NCBI GenBank assembly: GCA_045645205.1
Contig: JAZRIJ010000071.1
Coordinates: forward strand, 1 to 29,526
Reading direction: 5' to 3'
DNA length: 29,526 nt
Source: RGIG1995 sp045645205
Lineage (GTDB): Bacteria; Bacillota; Clostridia; Oscillospirales; CAG-272
Part shown: in pieces, positions 8,678-17,501 of the stretch
Layout of the letters: each line of letters begins with the position of its first letter
Numbering within the stretch: the first letter of the stretch is position 1
Position numbers and translations under genes: made by a program
Notes under the pieces: generated by a model
What the model was told of the DNA's origin: nothing
The model's input: only the letters and a program-made list of their open reading frames with translations
Database searches by the model: none

Positions 8678-9550
8678 ATGGAATTTATGATTTTAACTGG
8701 AATGTCGGGAGCAGGTAAATCGAGAGCAGCCGATACGCTTGAGGACATGGGGTATCTTTGTATAGATAATATGCCGGTCGCGTTTATTCCTCGTTTTGCA
8801 GAAATGTACAACCAGACTCCAAACAAAAACACCAAGGTAGCTTTTGTTATTGATGTCAGGGGAGAAATAGAGTTTGAGACACTGATAAGTGAGCTTGATG
8901 CTTTAAAAAAACGCGGGTACAGCTGTACTACACTTTTTATTGATTGTGAAAGTGCTGTGCTAATAAACAGATATAAAGAAACAAGAAGGATACATCCTCT
9001 TGTTCCAATAAAAAATTTAAGCATGAAGGATGCTATTGAGCTCGAAAGGTCAATGCTTTCTCCTATAAAGAATTATGCTGATTATGTTATAGATACATCA
9101 TATTTATCTGTTAGACAGCTTCGTGATAAGATATTTGCCATAAATCCTGCAGGAGACAGAAATGACTTGGTAATAACTTGTATGTCCTTCGGATTTAAGT
9201 ACGGTATAGTAACGGATGCTGATCTGGTGTTTGATGTAAGATGCTTTCCAAATCCATTTTATATAAAAGAGCTGAAAGATAGAACCGGTCTTGAGGAAGA
9301 TGTAAAAGGATATGTTTTTTCAGGCGGAGAGACAAAAGTGTTTCTCGACAAGCTTTATGATATGTTGAATTATCTTATTCCGCTTTACATAAAAGAAGGA
9401 AAGTCTCAGTTGACTGTTGCTGTAGGATGTACCGGGGGAAAGCATAGGTCCGTTGCAATAGCGGAGGAATTAGGCAAGCACCTTAAAGCTCAATACAAAA
9501 CTGTTGTTGTACACAGGGATATTGAAAAGCTGTACGAGAGCGTGAAATAG
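8678..9550 (+). CDS. rapZ: RNase adapter RapZ / YvcJ family nucleotide-binding protein
   Basis: P-loop protein of 290 residues that binds and hydrolyses ATP/GTP. In E. coli it delivers the sRNA GlmZ to RNase E and so tunes amino-sugar synthesis; the Firmicutes homolog YvcJ affects competence and its target is less clear. Walker A is GMSGAGKS (8-15), followed by DTLEDMGYLCIDNMP. The C-terminal RapZ domain holds DVRCFPNPF and GCTGGKHRSVAIAEEL (from residue 250). It lies between murB and whiA, fitting a link to cell-wall precursor supply. The yvcK gene usually found between rapZ and whiA is missing. Confidence 0.93.
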   Translation: MEFMILTGMSGAGKSRAADTLEDMGYLCIDNMPVAFIPRFAEMYNQTPNKNTKVAFVIDVRGEIEFETLISELDALKKRGYSCTTLFIDCESAVLINRYKETRRIHPLVPIKNLSMKDAIELERSMLSPIKNYADYVIDTSYLSVRQLRDKIFAINPAGDRNDLVITCMSFGFKYGIVTDADLVFDVRCFPNPFYIKELKDRTGLEEDVKGYVFSGGETKVFLDKLYDMLNYLIPLYIKEGKSQLTVAVGCTGGKHRSVAIAEELGKHLKAQYKTVVVHRDIEKLYESVK

Positions 9551-9559
9551 GAGAATGTG

Positions 9560-10312
9560 ATGTCATATTCAAGTGAGTTAAAAAAATCACTGAAAGATAT
9601 AAGTATGAAAAAAAAATGCTGTCGTCGCGCATTTTTTTACGGAGAAATGTTGTTTCTTCCGTCAAATAAGAGAGAACAGGAAATAGATTGGACTAAATTC
9701 GGATATCAAGCCGATAGTAATCCCGATAGAATAATAAAAGAGAATTTCAGATGCGCTTCCTGCAAAAGCAGTTTTCTCAGAGGTGCATTTTGTTCTGTGG
9801 GGACTGTTTCAAATCCCGAAAAATCTTTTCATTTTGAATTGAAGATAAAAGATAAAGCTCTTTCGGATTGCTTATTTGATTTTATCTCGGACAACTGTAT
9901 TGAAATGAAACAAATTGAGCGGAAAAGCGCATATTCACTTTATTTAAAAAAGGGCGATGATATTGAAGATATAATGCATTATATGGGAGCAGGAAAAGAA
10001 GCTTTTCAGGTTGCAAATGAAAAAATAAAGAGAGATTTTTCTAACCTTGCAAACAGGCGGAGTAATTTTGAAGTTGTTAACATTAGAAAAACTGTTGACG
10101 CTGCATCAGAATCTATGGAAGCTATAAAAAAGCTTATAAAAAAGGGTAAACTTTCTGAGCTTCCAAAAGGAATTGCCGAAACAGCGCGTCTTAGAATAGA
10201 AAATCCTTTTGCTAATCTTGAGGAATTGGCATCATTACACTCTAACAGAATATCAAAGTCGGGTGTAAATCACAGGTTAAAAAAGCTTATAGAGCTTGCA
10301 AACGAGGATTAA
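9560..10312 (+). CDS. whiA: WhiA-family DNA-binding protein with shortened N-terminal lobe
   Basis: WhiA is a two-lobed degenerate LAGLIDADG protein with a C-terminal helix-turn-helix; in Bacillus it affects cell division and chromosome segregation. This product has 250 residues against about 310-316 usually. The second lobe is clear: CASCKSSFLRGAF (65-77), then GTVSNPEKSFHFELK. So are NRRSNFEVVNIRKTVDAA and the HTH ISKSGVNHRLKKL (231-243). The first lobe, before C65, is about 40 residues shorter than I would expect, and the frame is continuous, so this looks like a real reduction rather than a frameshift. ATG 9560 has AGGAG six bases upstream; GTG 9557 is an alternative. It follows rapZ by 9 bp. 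Confidence 0.88.
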   Translation: MSYSSELKKSLKDISMKKKCCRRAFFYGEMLFLPSNKREQEIDWTKFGYQADSNPDRIIKENFRCASCKSSFLRGAFCSVGTVSNPEKSFHFELKIKDKALSDCLFDFISDNCIEMKQIERKSAYSLYLKKGDDIEDIMHYMGAGKEAFQVANEKIKRDFSNLANRRSNFEVVNIRKTVDAASESMEAIKKLIKKGKLSELPKGIAETARLRIENPFANLEELASLHSNRISKSGVNHRLKKLIELANED

Positions 10313-10338
10313 CCAAGTAAGAAAGGGGGGGCGAAAAA

Positions 10339-13300
10339 ATGAGCGGATTTGTACATTTACATTTGCATACGGAATACAGTCTGCTCGATGGTGCTTGCAG
10401 AATAACCGAAATACCTAAATTGGTAAAGGAAATGGGGCATAATGCTGTTGCTATAACAGATCACGGTGCTATGTACGGTGTTGTGGAATTTTACAAGGCT
10501 TGCAAAGCAAATGGTATAAAGCCGATAATCGGTTGCGAGGTGTATGTTGCATCAAGATCACGTTTTGATAAGGAATACAGACAGGACAGAGAGTACAATC
10601 ATCTTATTTTGCTCGTAAAAAACAAGACAGGTTACAAAAACCTTATATATATGGTATCAAAGGCGTTTGAGGAAGGTTTTTACTCAAAGCCAAGAATTGA
10701 TAATGAACTGCTTGAAGCTCATTCGGAGGGATTGATCTGTCTTTCTGCCTGTGTAGCAGGAACTATCCCCAGGAGTATATTGAAGAATGATTATCAAGCG
10801 GCGCTTGATTATGCGAAAAAGCTTGACAGCCTTTTTGGTAGAGGGAACTTTTATCTTGAGTTACAGGATCACGGCATCAATGCAGAGGCAGAGGTAAGAC
10901 AAGGCCTACAAAAGATCCACGAAGAAACGGGAATACCCTTTGTTGCAACAAATGATGTTCATTATTTAAAAAAACAGGAGGCGCAGACACAGGCAATACT
11001 TATGTGTCTGCAGATGAATACAACTATAAATGAAGGCAGACCTCTGGGGTTTGAAACCGACGATTTTTATTATAAGAGCACAGAGGAAATGCAAAGACTT
11101 TTTGGTGAGTATGAGGAAGCGTTGGCAAATACTCAAAGAATTGCTGATATGTGCAATTTTGATTTTGAGTTTGGTAAGATGTTTTTGCCGAGATATATTT
11201 CCGATAACCAAATGTCTTCCAAGGACTATCTGAGAAAATTGGCAGTTGACGGCTTTAAAAATAAAATAAGCAAAGGGCATATCGTATTTAACGATGTGCA
11301 CACCGAAGAAGTATATAAACAGCGGATGGAGTATGAACTTTCTGTGATAACCGATATGGGTTATGCAGAATACTATTTGATAGTATGGGACTTTGTAAAT
11401 TATGCAAAAAGCCACAGCATCCCTACAGGCCCCGGAAGAGGATCTGGCGCGGGTAGTCTTATTGCATATCTTATCGGTATAACCGAGATAGACTCTATAA
11501 AGCACAGTCTTTTATTTGAGCGTTTTCTTAATCCCGAAAGAGTCAGTATGCCGGATTTTGATATAGATTTCAGTGATGAAAAAAGAGACCTTGTGTTTGA
11601 CTATGTATTGAAAAAGTACGGAAGTGAACATGTATCTCATATTATAACATTTGGTACTCTTGCTGCACGAGCATGTGTAAGAGATGTGGGACGCGCTATG
11701 GGAATGTCATATAACAGTGTTGCGAGAGTTGCTGAAGCAGTTCCACAAAGATTAGCTGTAAAAAACGATGACGGAACGACTGAAAACATAAATCGTGTAA
11801 CGCTTGATATGGCTTTACAGACCGAAAAGCTTAAGGAAATGTATGAAAATGAGCCTGATGCAAAACGGCTAATAGACACTGCCCGTGCGCTTGAGGGAAT
11901 GCCGAGACATGCATCGACTCATGCGGCAGGAGTGGTAATAACAGACAAGCCTGTTTATGAGTATGTTCCTATGGCGGTAACAAAGGGGGCACTTGTAACT
12001 CAGTTTGATATGAACACTGTTGCTGAGATGGGATTGCTGAAGTTTGATTTTCTTGGTCTTCGATTTTTGACGGTAATAGATAATACCGTAACTGCTGTAA
12101 AGAAAAAATATCCTGATTTTGATATAGATAATATCCCTCTTAACGATAAGGCTGTGTTCAAGATGATAGCCGATGGGGAAACAATAGGTCTTTTCCAGCT
12201 TGAAAGCACCGGTATGAGAAGTAAGCTCGTTCAGCTTAAGCCGGAAAGTATGTCAGATATAATGGCTTCAATAGCACTTTATCGCCCAGGTCCTATGAAC
12301 TCTATAAGCAGATATATAATAAACAAGAAGAACAGACATAATATTAAATATAAAATTGAACTTATTGAACCTATACTGCGTGAGACCTTCGGTTGTGTGG
12401 TGTATCAGGAGCAGGTAATGCAGATATTCCGCACGGTTGCTGACTATTCCTTCGGACAGGCTGATATTATAAGAAAGGCTATGTCCAAAAAAAAGGCAGG
12501 GATAATAGAAAATGAACGAAATACTTTTCTTGCAAAGGCTGCGGAAAAAGGTATTGCATTTGATGATGCAAACGCACTCTTTGATGAGCTTGTAGGATTT
12601 TGTAAATATGCATTTAACAAAAGCCATGCCGCATCCTACGCTGTTGTAACATATAGGACGGCATATCTCAAGTGTCATTACCCTAAAGAATATATGGCAT
12701 CGCTCTTAACGTCCGTAATTGGCGATGAAAGCAAGGTTGTTATGTATTCTGACGAGTCTAAAAGGTTGGGGATAAACATTTTGCCTCCGCATATAAATGA
12801 AAGCTACGGTTATTTTAGAGTTGTGGGAGACAATATAAGATTTGCGTTGTTGGCTTTAAAAAATGTAGGAAAAATCTTTGTTGACGAAGTGGTAAGAGAA
12901 CGTGAAAACGGATATTACGTTTCTTTTGGGGATTTTGTAAACCGTATGAGAGAAACTGATCTTAACAAACGACAGATAGAAGCTCTAATCAAGGTTGGTT
13001 GCTTCGATTACACAAATGTGTACAGATCACAGCTTATGGCTGTGTATGAAAAGATAATAGACGGTGTTTCCGAGAATAACAGAAGAAATGCGGCAGGACA
13101 GCTTGATTTCTTTTCAGTTGATACAGCCGACAGGATAAATGATGAGAGTACTTACAGTTATCCTGCGATAAATGAGTTTTGTTTGAAAGAAAAACTTCTT
13201 TATGAAAAGGAATGCGCAGGATTCTATTTTTCAGGCAATCTCCTTGATAATTATTCAATTCATGAAAATGCATTGAAATGTGTACCTTTACAGAGGGTGA

Positions 13301-13896
13301 TAGACTCATTTGATGTAATCTCTGATGATGAAATAATCGAGGGAACAAAGGAGATTTGCGACAGACAGAAAATATGGGTATGCGGAATTATAACTAAGCT
13401 TATTGACAAAACTACGCGCAAGGGGGACAAAATGTGTTTCGTTACTGTTGAAGACAGGAACAGACAGATTGAGGTTATAGTATTTTCCAATACAATTGAA
13501 GAATATGGATATATGCTTACTCTTGACAATGTTGTTGCGATTTTTGGCGAAGTATCGGCAAGAGGAGAAAATGAGGTAAAATTGATAATGCTAAAAGCTG
13601 AGATACTGAAACCGAATGAACAATATATCTCTAAAACTGTTGCTCGGGATAAAAATCAGATTGCCCAAATAAAAAAAGAACGTATTCTTTATCTTCGGGT
13701 AGAAAATACGGAATGTGAGGCTTTTAAGAAAGCGGTAAACCTCCTTGAGATTTTTGAAGGGAATACAAAAGCTGTTTTTTACGATGCATCAACAAAAAAT
13801 TATATTGCTGCAAACGGAAAATCGGTGGAGTTAACCGAAAGGGTAACAGATTTTTTTTATCAGCTTCTGGGAAAAGAAAATGTAATAATAAAGTAG
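10339..13896 (+). CDS. dnaE: DNA polymerase III alpha subunit (DnaE-type)
   Basis: Replicative C-family polymerase of 1185 residues. Domains in order are: an N-terminal PHP domain (about 1-280); palm and fingers with GPGRGSGAGSLIAYL and the catalytic aspartates in PDFDIDF (D406, D408) and KFDFLGL (D570); RPGPMN; YQEQVMQI; helix-hairpin-helix DNA binding; and a C-terminal OB fold (VCGIITKL... VTVEDRNRQIEVIVF). The nine metal-binding positions of the PHP site all look kept: H8, H10, D17, H42, E67, H88, C138, D206, H208. The ATG sits behind a very strong GAAAGGGGGGG ribosome site. In Firmicutes DnaE usually works beside PolC. Linkage of dnaE to whiA is common in Clostridia. Confidence 0.96.
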   Translation: MSGFVHLHLHTEYSLLDGACRITEIPKLVKEMGHNAVAITDHGAMYGVVEFYKACKANGIKPIIGCEVYVASRSRFDKEYRQDREYNHLILLVKNKTGYKNLIYMVSKAFEEGFYSKPRIDNELLEAHSEGLICLSACVAGTIPRSILKNDYQAALDYAKKLDSLFGRGNFYLELQDHGINAEAEVRQGLQKIHEETGIPFVATNDVHYLKKQEAQTQAILMCLQMNTTINEGRPLGFETDDFYYKSTEEMQRLFGEYEEALANTQRIADMCNFDFEFGKMFLPRYISDNQMSSKDYLRKLAVDGFKNKISKGHIVFNDVHTEEVYKQRMEYELSVITDMGYAEYYLIVWDFVNYAKSHSIPTGPGRGSGAGSLIAYLIGITEIDSIKHSLLFERFLNPERVSMPDFDIDFSDEKRDLVFDYVLKKYGSEHVSHIITFGTLAARACVRDVGRAMGMSYNSVARVAEAVPQRLAVKNDDGTTENINRVTLDMALQTEKLKEMYENEPDAKRLIDTARALEGMPRHASTHAAGVVITDKPVYEYVPMAVTKGALVTQFDMNTVAEMGLLKFDFLGLRFLTVIDNTVTAVKKKYPDFDIDNIPLNDKAVFKMIADGETIGLFQLESTGMRSKLVQLKPESMSDIMASIALYRPGPMNSISRYIINKKNRHNIKYKIELIEPILRETFGCVVYQEQVMQIFRTVADYSFGQADIIRKAMSKKKAGIIENERNTFLAKAAEKGIAFDDANALFDELVGFCKYAFNKSHAASYAVVTYRTAYLKCHYPKEYMASLLTSVIGDESKVVMYSDESKRLGINILPPHINESYGYFRVVGDNIRFALLALKNVGKIFVDEVVRERENGYYVSFGDFVNRMRETDLNKRQIEALIKVGCFDYTNVYRSQLMAVYEKIIDGVSENNRRNAAGQLDFFSVDTADRINDESTYSYPAINEFCLKEKLLYEKECAGFYFSGNLLDNYSIHENALKCVPLQRVIDSFDVISDDEIIEGTKEICDRQKIWVCGIITKLIDKTTRKGDKMCFVTVEDRNRQIEVIVFSNTIEEYGYMLTLDNVVAIFGEVSARGENEVKLIMLKAEILKPNEQYISKTVARDKNQIAQIKKERILYLRVENTECEAFKKAVNLLEIFEGNTKAVFYDASTKNYIAANGKSVELTERVTDFFYQLLGKENVIIK

Positions 13897-13946
13897 AATT
13901 TTTTATAAATAAAATTATGGATATTAACAACAAATTTATAATTATA

Positions 13947-13955
13947 TGCTATAAT
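13947..13955 (+). promoter_or_regulatory. extended -10 promoter before the class A PBP
   Basis: The 105-bp gap after dnaE contains TGC directly followed by TATAAT (13947-13955), a perfect extended -10 element. A TTAACA that could act as -35 lies 20 bp upstream of it (13924-13929), longer than optimal, but extended -10 promoters tolerate this. The gap has no recognisable terminator. Confidence 0.55.
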
Positions 13956-14001
13956 TGTAAGTAATTGTAATAAACTTACCGTACAAGGACGGAGGATTGT
14001 C

Positions 14002-16737
14002 ATGAATAAAAACAGTAATCCGAGAAGAATAAACAATCTTTCTTCTAAGCAGACACCGAAAAAAAGGAAGGTGTCTAAGATAAAATTAAAAAACAAAAAA
14101 GAAAAAGCGCATTCGAAGGTTAAGGAAAGAAGGCTTTTCAGCAGAATAATGTCCGGCATTGCCGCAACGTTGCTTACAATTATGCTTATAGGCTTTATTA
14201 CCGGTACAATTGTAGTAGGAGCATTTGCGATTTACATTAAGAACTATATTGATCCGGTAATAGACGACTTTGATACTATTTCCACAGACCAGAAGCTGTC
14301 GTCAAAAATTTATTATATGGATTATGAAGACAGAGATAACCGTATCGGTACAGCTGTTGAGTTGGAGGGGGAGACTCTTCATGGGTCGGAAAATCGTATA
14401 TGGGTAAGTTTTACTGAAATGCCACAATATCTGTATGAAGCGTTTATTTCTATTGAGGATGAGCGTTTCTGGACACATGATGGTGTTGACTGGAAAAGAA
14501 CATTGGGGGCTACCTTCTATTTCTTTACAGGTACAGACAATTACGGTGGTTCTACCATAACCCAGCAGCTTATAAAGAATATTACAGGAGAAAAAGACGT
14601 AAGGATCCAACGTAAACTGCAGGAAATTATGCGCGCTCTTTATCTTGATAAGACAAAGGATAAGACAGAGATCCTCGAGCTTTATCTAAACACTATTTAT
14701 CTTTCTCAGGGATGCTATGGTGTTCAGGCTGCGGCGAATGTATATTTTAATAAGGACGTAAGTGAGCTGACTTTAGCAGAGTGTGCGGCGCTTGCTTCTA
14801 TTACACAAGCGCCTACTAAGTGGGACCCTGTTCAAAACCCCGAGAACAATGAATTCAGACGGAAAACAGTTCTTGATAAAATGTATGAGCTTGGAAAGAT
14901 AAACTATACTGAGTATCAGCAAGCGAGAAATGAAGAATTGGTTTTGGCTGTGAATAAGTCAGAGGTTGAAGGCGGAGATATTTCTAGCGACGGAGAAGAA
15001 TACAACAGTTGGTATACCGATGCAGTTATTAAATCAATTGTTGACCGTTTTGTTGAAGAAAAAGGCTACCCCGAAAATCTTGCATATAATATGCTTTATT
15101 CCGGCGGTCTTAAGATATACACGGTTATGGATCCTGATATTCAGGGGGCATTAGACAGCGTTTATGTCAGCAATACAGATTTGTTTCAAGATAATAATCT
15201 TCCGGGAATATTTAAGCCTGAATCATCGATGGTTATAATCCATCCCACAACGGGAGACGTACTTGGAATTGCGGGGGGAAGAGGAGAAAAACAAGGAAAT
15301 TTAATTCTGAATTATGCGACACAGACTACAAGATCCCCCGGTTCATCTATTAAACCCTTGACAGTATACGCACCTGCGCTTGAGGAGGGAATAATAACAT
15401 ACGGTAAGGTGTATGATGATGTTCCTATAAACTATGATACAGGAAAATATATTGATCTCGGCGATGATATAAGTTACTATTACTCAGAAACGGGACAGAC
15501 ACTCGTCAGGAATACTCCTTGGCCCAATAACCTGCCTGTACGTTTCGATGGTTTAACAAATATTAACTACGCAATACAGGTTTCAAAAAACACTATTGCA
15601 GTCCGTGTTCTTCAGGATTTGACCTGTGAATTAGCCTTTGATTTTGCGAAGAATAAGCTTCATATGGATAGCTTGATAGAAGGATTGCAACTTTCAAATG
15701 GTGAATGGATAACTGACAAGGGGTTGGTTGCGCTTGCTCTCGGCGAAATGAACTACGGTGTAACCAACCTTGAGATAACAGCTGCGTACAGTATTTTCTG
15801 TAACAAAGGAGTATATAATGAACCCAGACTTTATACTCAGGTCCTTGACAACGATGATAATGTTATTCTTGATGACGGTTGTGAAAGCTCGGTTGTTTTG
15901 AGTGAAACAAACTCTTCGATTATGACAAGGATGTTGAAAAATGTTGTTGACAATGGTACAGCATCATCTATTTCGTTAAAAAACCGTGTAAATGTTGCAG
16001 GTAAAACAGGTACGACAAACAGCGACCATGATAGATGGTTTATCGGTTATACCCCATATCTTTTGGGCGGTGTTTGGTATGGTTATGCTGAGCCGGACAG
16101 TCTTTCGAAGGTAAAAGGAAACCCTGCTGCAAATGTTTGGAACGAGGTTATGACAATTGCTCACGAAAAATATTTTAGCGAAGCGGTTGAAACAGGAACA
16201 CCACTCAAAACATTCCAATATTCAAACGAAATTCCCAAAGCTGTGTGTATGGATTCTGGTAAGCTTATGACAGAGGCATGCAGAGCTGATCCCAGAGGTT
16301 ACAGAGGAATGACTGCGTATTATTCTCTCGGAACAACACCAATAGAATATTGTGATGTTCATGTTATGGTTGAGTATGACAAGAAGACAGGCGCTGTTGC
16401 CTGCGACGGCTGTCCAAAAGAGAATATAGTGAAGGTTGGTTTGCTCAATATTCCGAGCAGAAACTTTCCGAGACAAATAGTTGTAGCAGATGCTCAATGG
16501 ACTTGCCGTACTATCAATGATAAAAAGAATTTTATTGCTCCGACTGATCAGAATGTTCCATACTATCAGAGTGAACTTGGAAAATTATATTCAGGTGTAA
16601 CAGGCAGTGTTAATACAAAGCAGTATAACCATTATTGTTATGAACATGTAAAGAATCCTCATATTGAAGAAACTGCGGTTGTAACACCGGCACCTGTAGC
16701 TGCAACTCCACCGAATAAAACGAAGGAAACAGAGTAG
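14002..16737 (+). CDS. class A penicillin-binding protein (PBP1A-type, GT51 + transpeptidase)
   Basis: Bifunctional peptidoglycan synthase of 911 residues. A very basic cytoplasmic tail (1-48) precedes one membrane anchor (about 53-78). The glycosyltransferase domain has the catalytic glutamate at E152 in EDERFWTHDGVDW, then GGSTITQQLIKN, RKLQEIMRALYLD and ILELYLNTIYLSQGCYGVQAAA. The penicillin-binding domain has the S-x-x-K box S448-S-I-K451 in SPGSSIKPL, the S-K-N box in QVSKNTIAV and the K-T-G box K668-TGTTN. All catalytic motifs are intact. The C-terminal extension holds cysteines and ends in a Pro/Thr-rich tail. The start has a GGACGGAGGA ribosome site and its own promoter upstream. Confidence 0.95.
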   Translation: MNKNSNPRRINNLSSKQTPKKRKVSKIKLKNKKEKAHSKVKERRLFSRIMSGIAATLLTIMLIGFITGTIVVGAFAIYIKNYIDPVIDDFDTISTDQKLSSKIYYMDYEDRDNRIGTAVELEGETLHGSENRIWVSFTEMPQYLYEAFISIEDERFWTHDGVDWKRTLGATFYFFTGTDNYGGSTITQQLIKNITGEKDVRIQRKLQEIMRALYLDKTKDKTEILELYLNTIYLSQGCYGVQAAANVYFNKDVSELTLAECAALASITQAPTKWDPVQNPENNEFRRKTVLDKMYELGKINYTEYQQARNEELVLAVNKSEVEGGDISSDGEEYNSWYTDAVIKSIVDRFVEEKGYPENLAYNMLYSGGLKIYTVMDPDIQGALDSVYVSNTDLFQDNNLPGIFKPESSMVIIHPTTGDVLGIAGGRGEKQGNLILNYATQTTRSPGSSIKPLTVYAPALEEGIITYGKVYDDVPINYDTGKYIDLGDDISYYYSETGQTLVRNTPWPNNLPVRFDGLTNINYAIQVSKNTIAVRVLQDLTCELAFDFAKNKLHMDSLIEGLQLSNGEWITDKGLVALALGEMNYGVTNLEITAAYSIFCNKGVYNEPRLYTQVLDNDDNVILDDGCESSVVLSETNSSIMTRMLKNVVDNGTASSISLKNRVNVAGKTGTTNSDHDRWFIGYTPYLLGGVWYGYAEPDSLSKVKGNPAANVWNEVMTIAHEKYFSEAVETGTPLKTFQYSNEIPKAVCMDSGKLMTEACRADPRGYRGMTAYYSLGTTPIEYCDVHVMVEYDKKTGAVACDGCPKENIVKVGLLNIPSRNFPRQIVVADAQWTCRTINDKKNFIAPTDQNVPYYQSELGKLYSGVTGSVNTKQYNHYCYEHVKNPHIEETAVVTPAPVAATPPNKTKETE

Positions 16738-16833
16738 CTGGGTATATCGAACTAAATTGAGCTTATAAGAACGATTTCACCATATCGCTCTGGACGAGGC
16801 ACAAATATCTCCCGATTAAACTTGAATAAATTC
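16738..16833. other. unassigned intergenic leader between the PBP gene and tspO
   Basis: About 96 bp without an open frame. It contains a small imperfect fold: GAGC and CGAT on one side can pair with ATCGCTC on the other, with a nine-base bulge. I do not recognise a known riboswitch. A weak TTGAAT (16822) to TATAAA (16847) pair with a 19-bp spacer could be a promoter for tspO. Confidence 0.3.
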
Positions 16834-16871
16834 AAAAATCACCTCATATAAATTTTTGAGGTGATTTTTTT
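16834..16871 (+). terminator. strong 13-bp hairpin with T-run; also overlaps the tspO ribosome site
   Basis: Perfect 13-bp inverted repeat: arms 16834-16846 (AAAAATCACCTCA) and 16857-16869 (TGAGGTGATTTTT), a 10-nt loop, and a T-run to 16871. It has the form of an intrinsic terminator for the PBP gene, and the A-run on the left would make it work on the other strand too. The 3' arm contains GAGGTGA (16858-16864), the only good ribosome site for tspO, so the hairpin would hide it in read-through RNA. Confidence 0.75.
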
Positions 16872-17373
16872 GAATAATAACATAATGCAAAACACAAAAG
16901 AAAAGTCCAATATAAAATACGTAACAATTTTTGCGCTTACAGCTTTGCTTCTTGGTTTCTTTTCTGCGTTGTTGACAGGTGATTCATCTTTGTTAGGAGT
17001 GGTGAATCAGCCGCCACTCTCTCCGCCGCCTATCGTTTTTGGCATAGTGTGGTCAATTCTATACATTTTGATAGGAGGAATATTTGGAGCTGCATATTCC
17101 TATGAAGGAGAAATAAATAGTACCGATAGGCGTGATGGACTATGGTTTGCAAGTATAGGTTTTATATTTAATCTTTTGTGGTATCCTTTGTTTTTTGGAA
17201 AAGGGCAATTTTTAGCATCTTTAATAGATATTGCAGTTATTCTAATTCTGAATATTATAGTTGCAATACGATTTTATCGAATAAAACCCATTTACGGCTA
17301 TTTGCTTATACTATATATTGTCTGGCTTGCTTTTGCACTATACCTTAATTTAGGAATAATAATACTTAATTAA
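16870..17373 (+). CDS. tspO: TspO/MBR family membrane protein
   Basis: Five-helix membrane protein related to the tryptophan-rich sensory protein / mitochondrial translocator protein, which binds porphyrins and other small hydrophobic ligands. The family core QPPLSPPPIVFGIVWSILYILIGGIFG and LLWYPLFFGKGQFLASLIDI is clear, with further membrane segments to the C terminus. The frame is open from a GTG at 16861, but that lies inside the hairpin. The best start is TTG at 16870, five bases after the Shine-Dalgarno GAGGTGA; ATG at 16885 lacks a ribosome site. From the TTG the protein has 167 residues. It stands alone, with terminators or promoters on both sides. Confidence 0.85.
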   Translation: MNNNIMQNTKEKSNIKYVTIFALTALLLGFFSALLTGDSSLLGVVNQPPLSPPPIVFGIVWSILYILIGGIFGAAYSYEGEINSTDRRDGLWFASIGFIFNLLWYPLFFGKGQFLASLIDIAVILILNIIVAIRFYRIKPIYGYLLILYIVWLAFALYLNLGIIILN

Positions 17374-17395
17374 CAAATAATTGTAAATAATATTA

Positions 17396-17424
17396 TTGAC
17401 TTTAAAAGAAAATCAATATATAAT
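17396..17424 (+). promoter_or_regulatory. SigA promoter of the DUF4430-like lipoprotein gene
   Basis: TTGACT (17396-17401) and TATAAT (17419-17424) are separated by exactly 17 bp. The gene start lies about 78 bp downstream, leaving a roughly 70-nt AU-rich leader that contains a weak AAGCG...ATGCGCTT inverted repeat. Confidence 0.8.
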
Positions 17425-17501
17425 ATATGTGAGATTAATAAAGCGTATTAAAATAATGCGCTTATAGAAAACTAATAAAACAAAAAGGAGAATTACAAAA
17501 A

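Noticed and set aside
10966..11505. Minus-strand open frame (179 codons) inside dnaE
   Set aside because: Antisense to the polymerase core; no motif, no promoter or ribosome site. A shadow of the dnaE codons.
16738..16833. Possible guanidine-II-like (mini-ykkC) riboswitch because of two ACGA segments before a membrane protein gene
   Set aside because: The two ACGA segments are not enclosed by complementary stems, so the required paired hairpins do not form.
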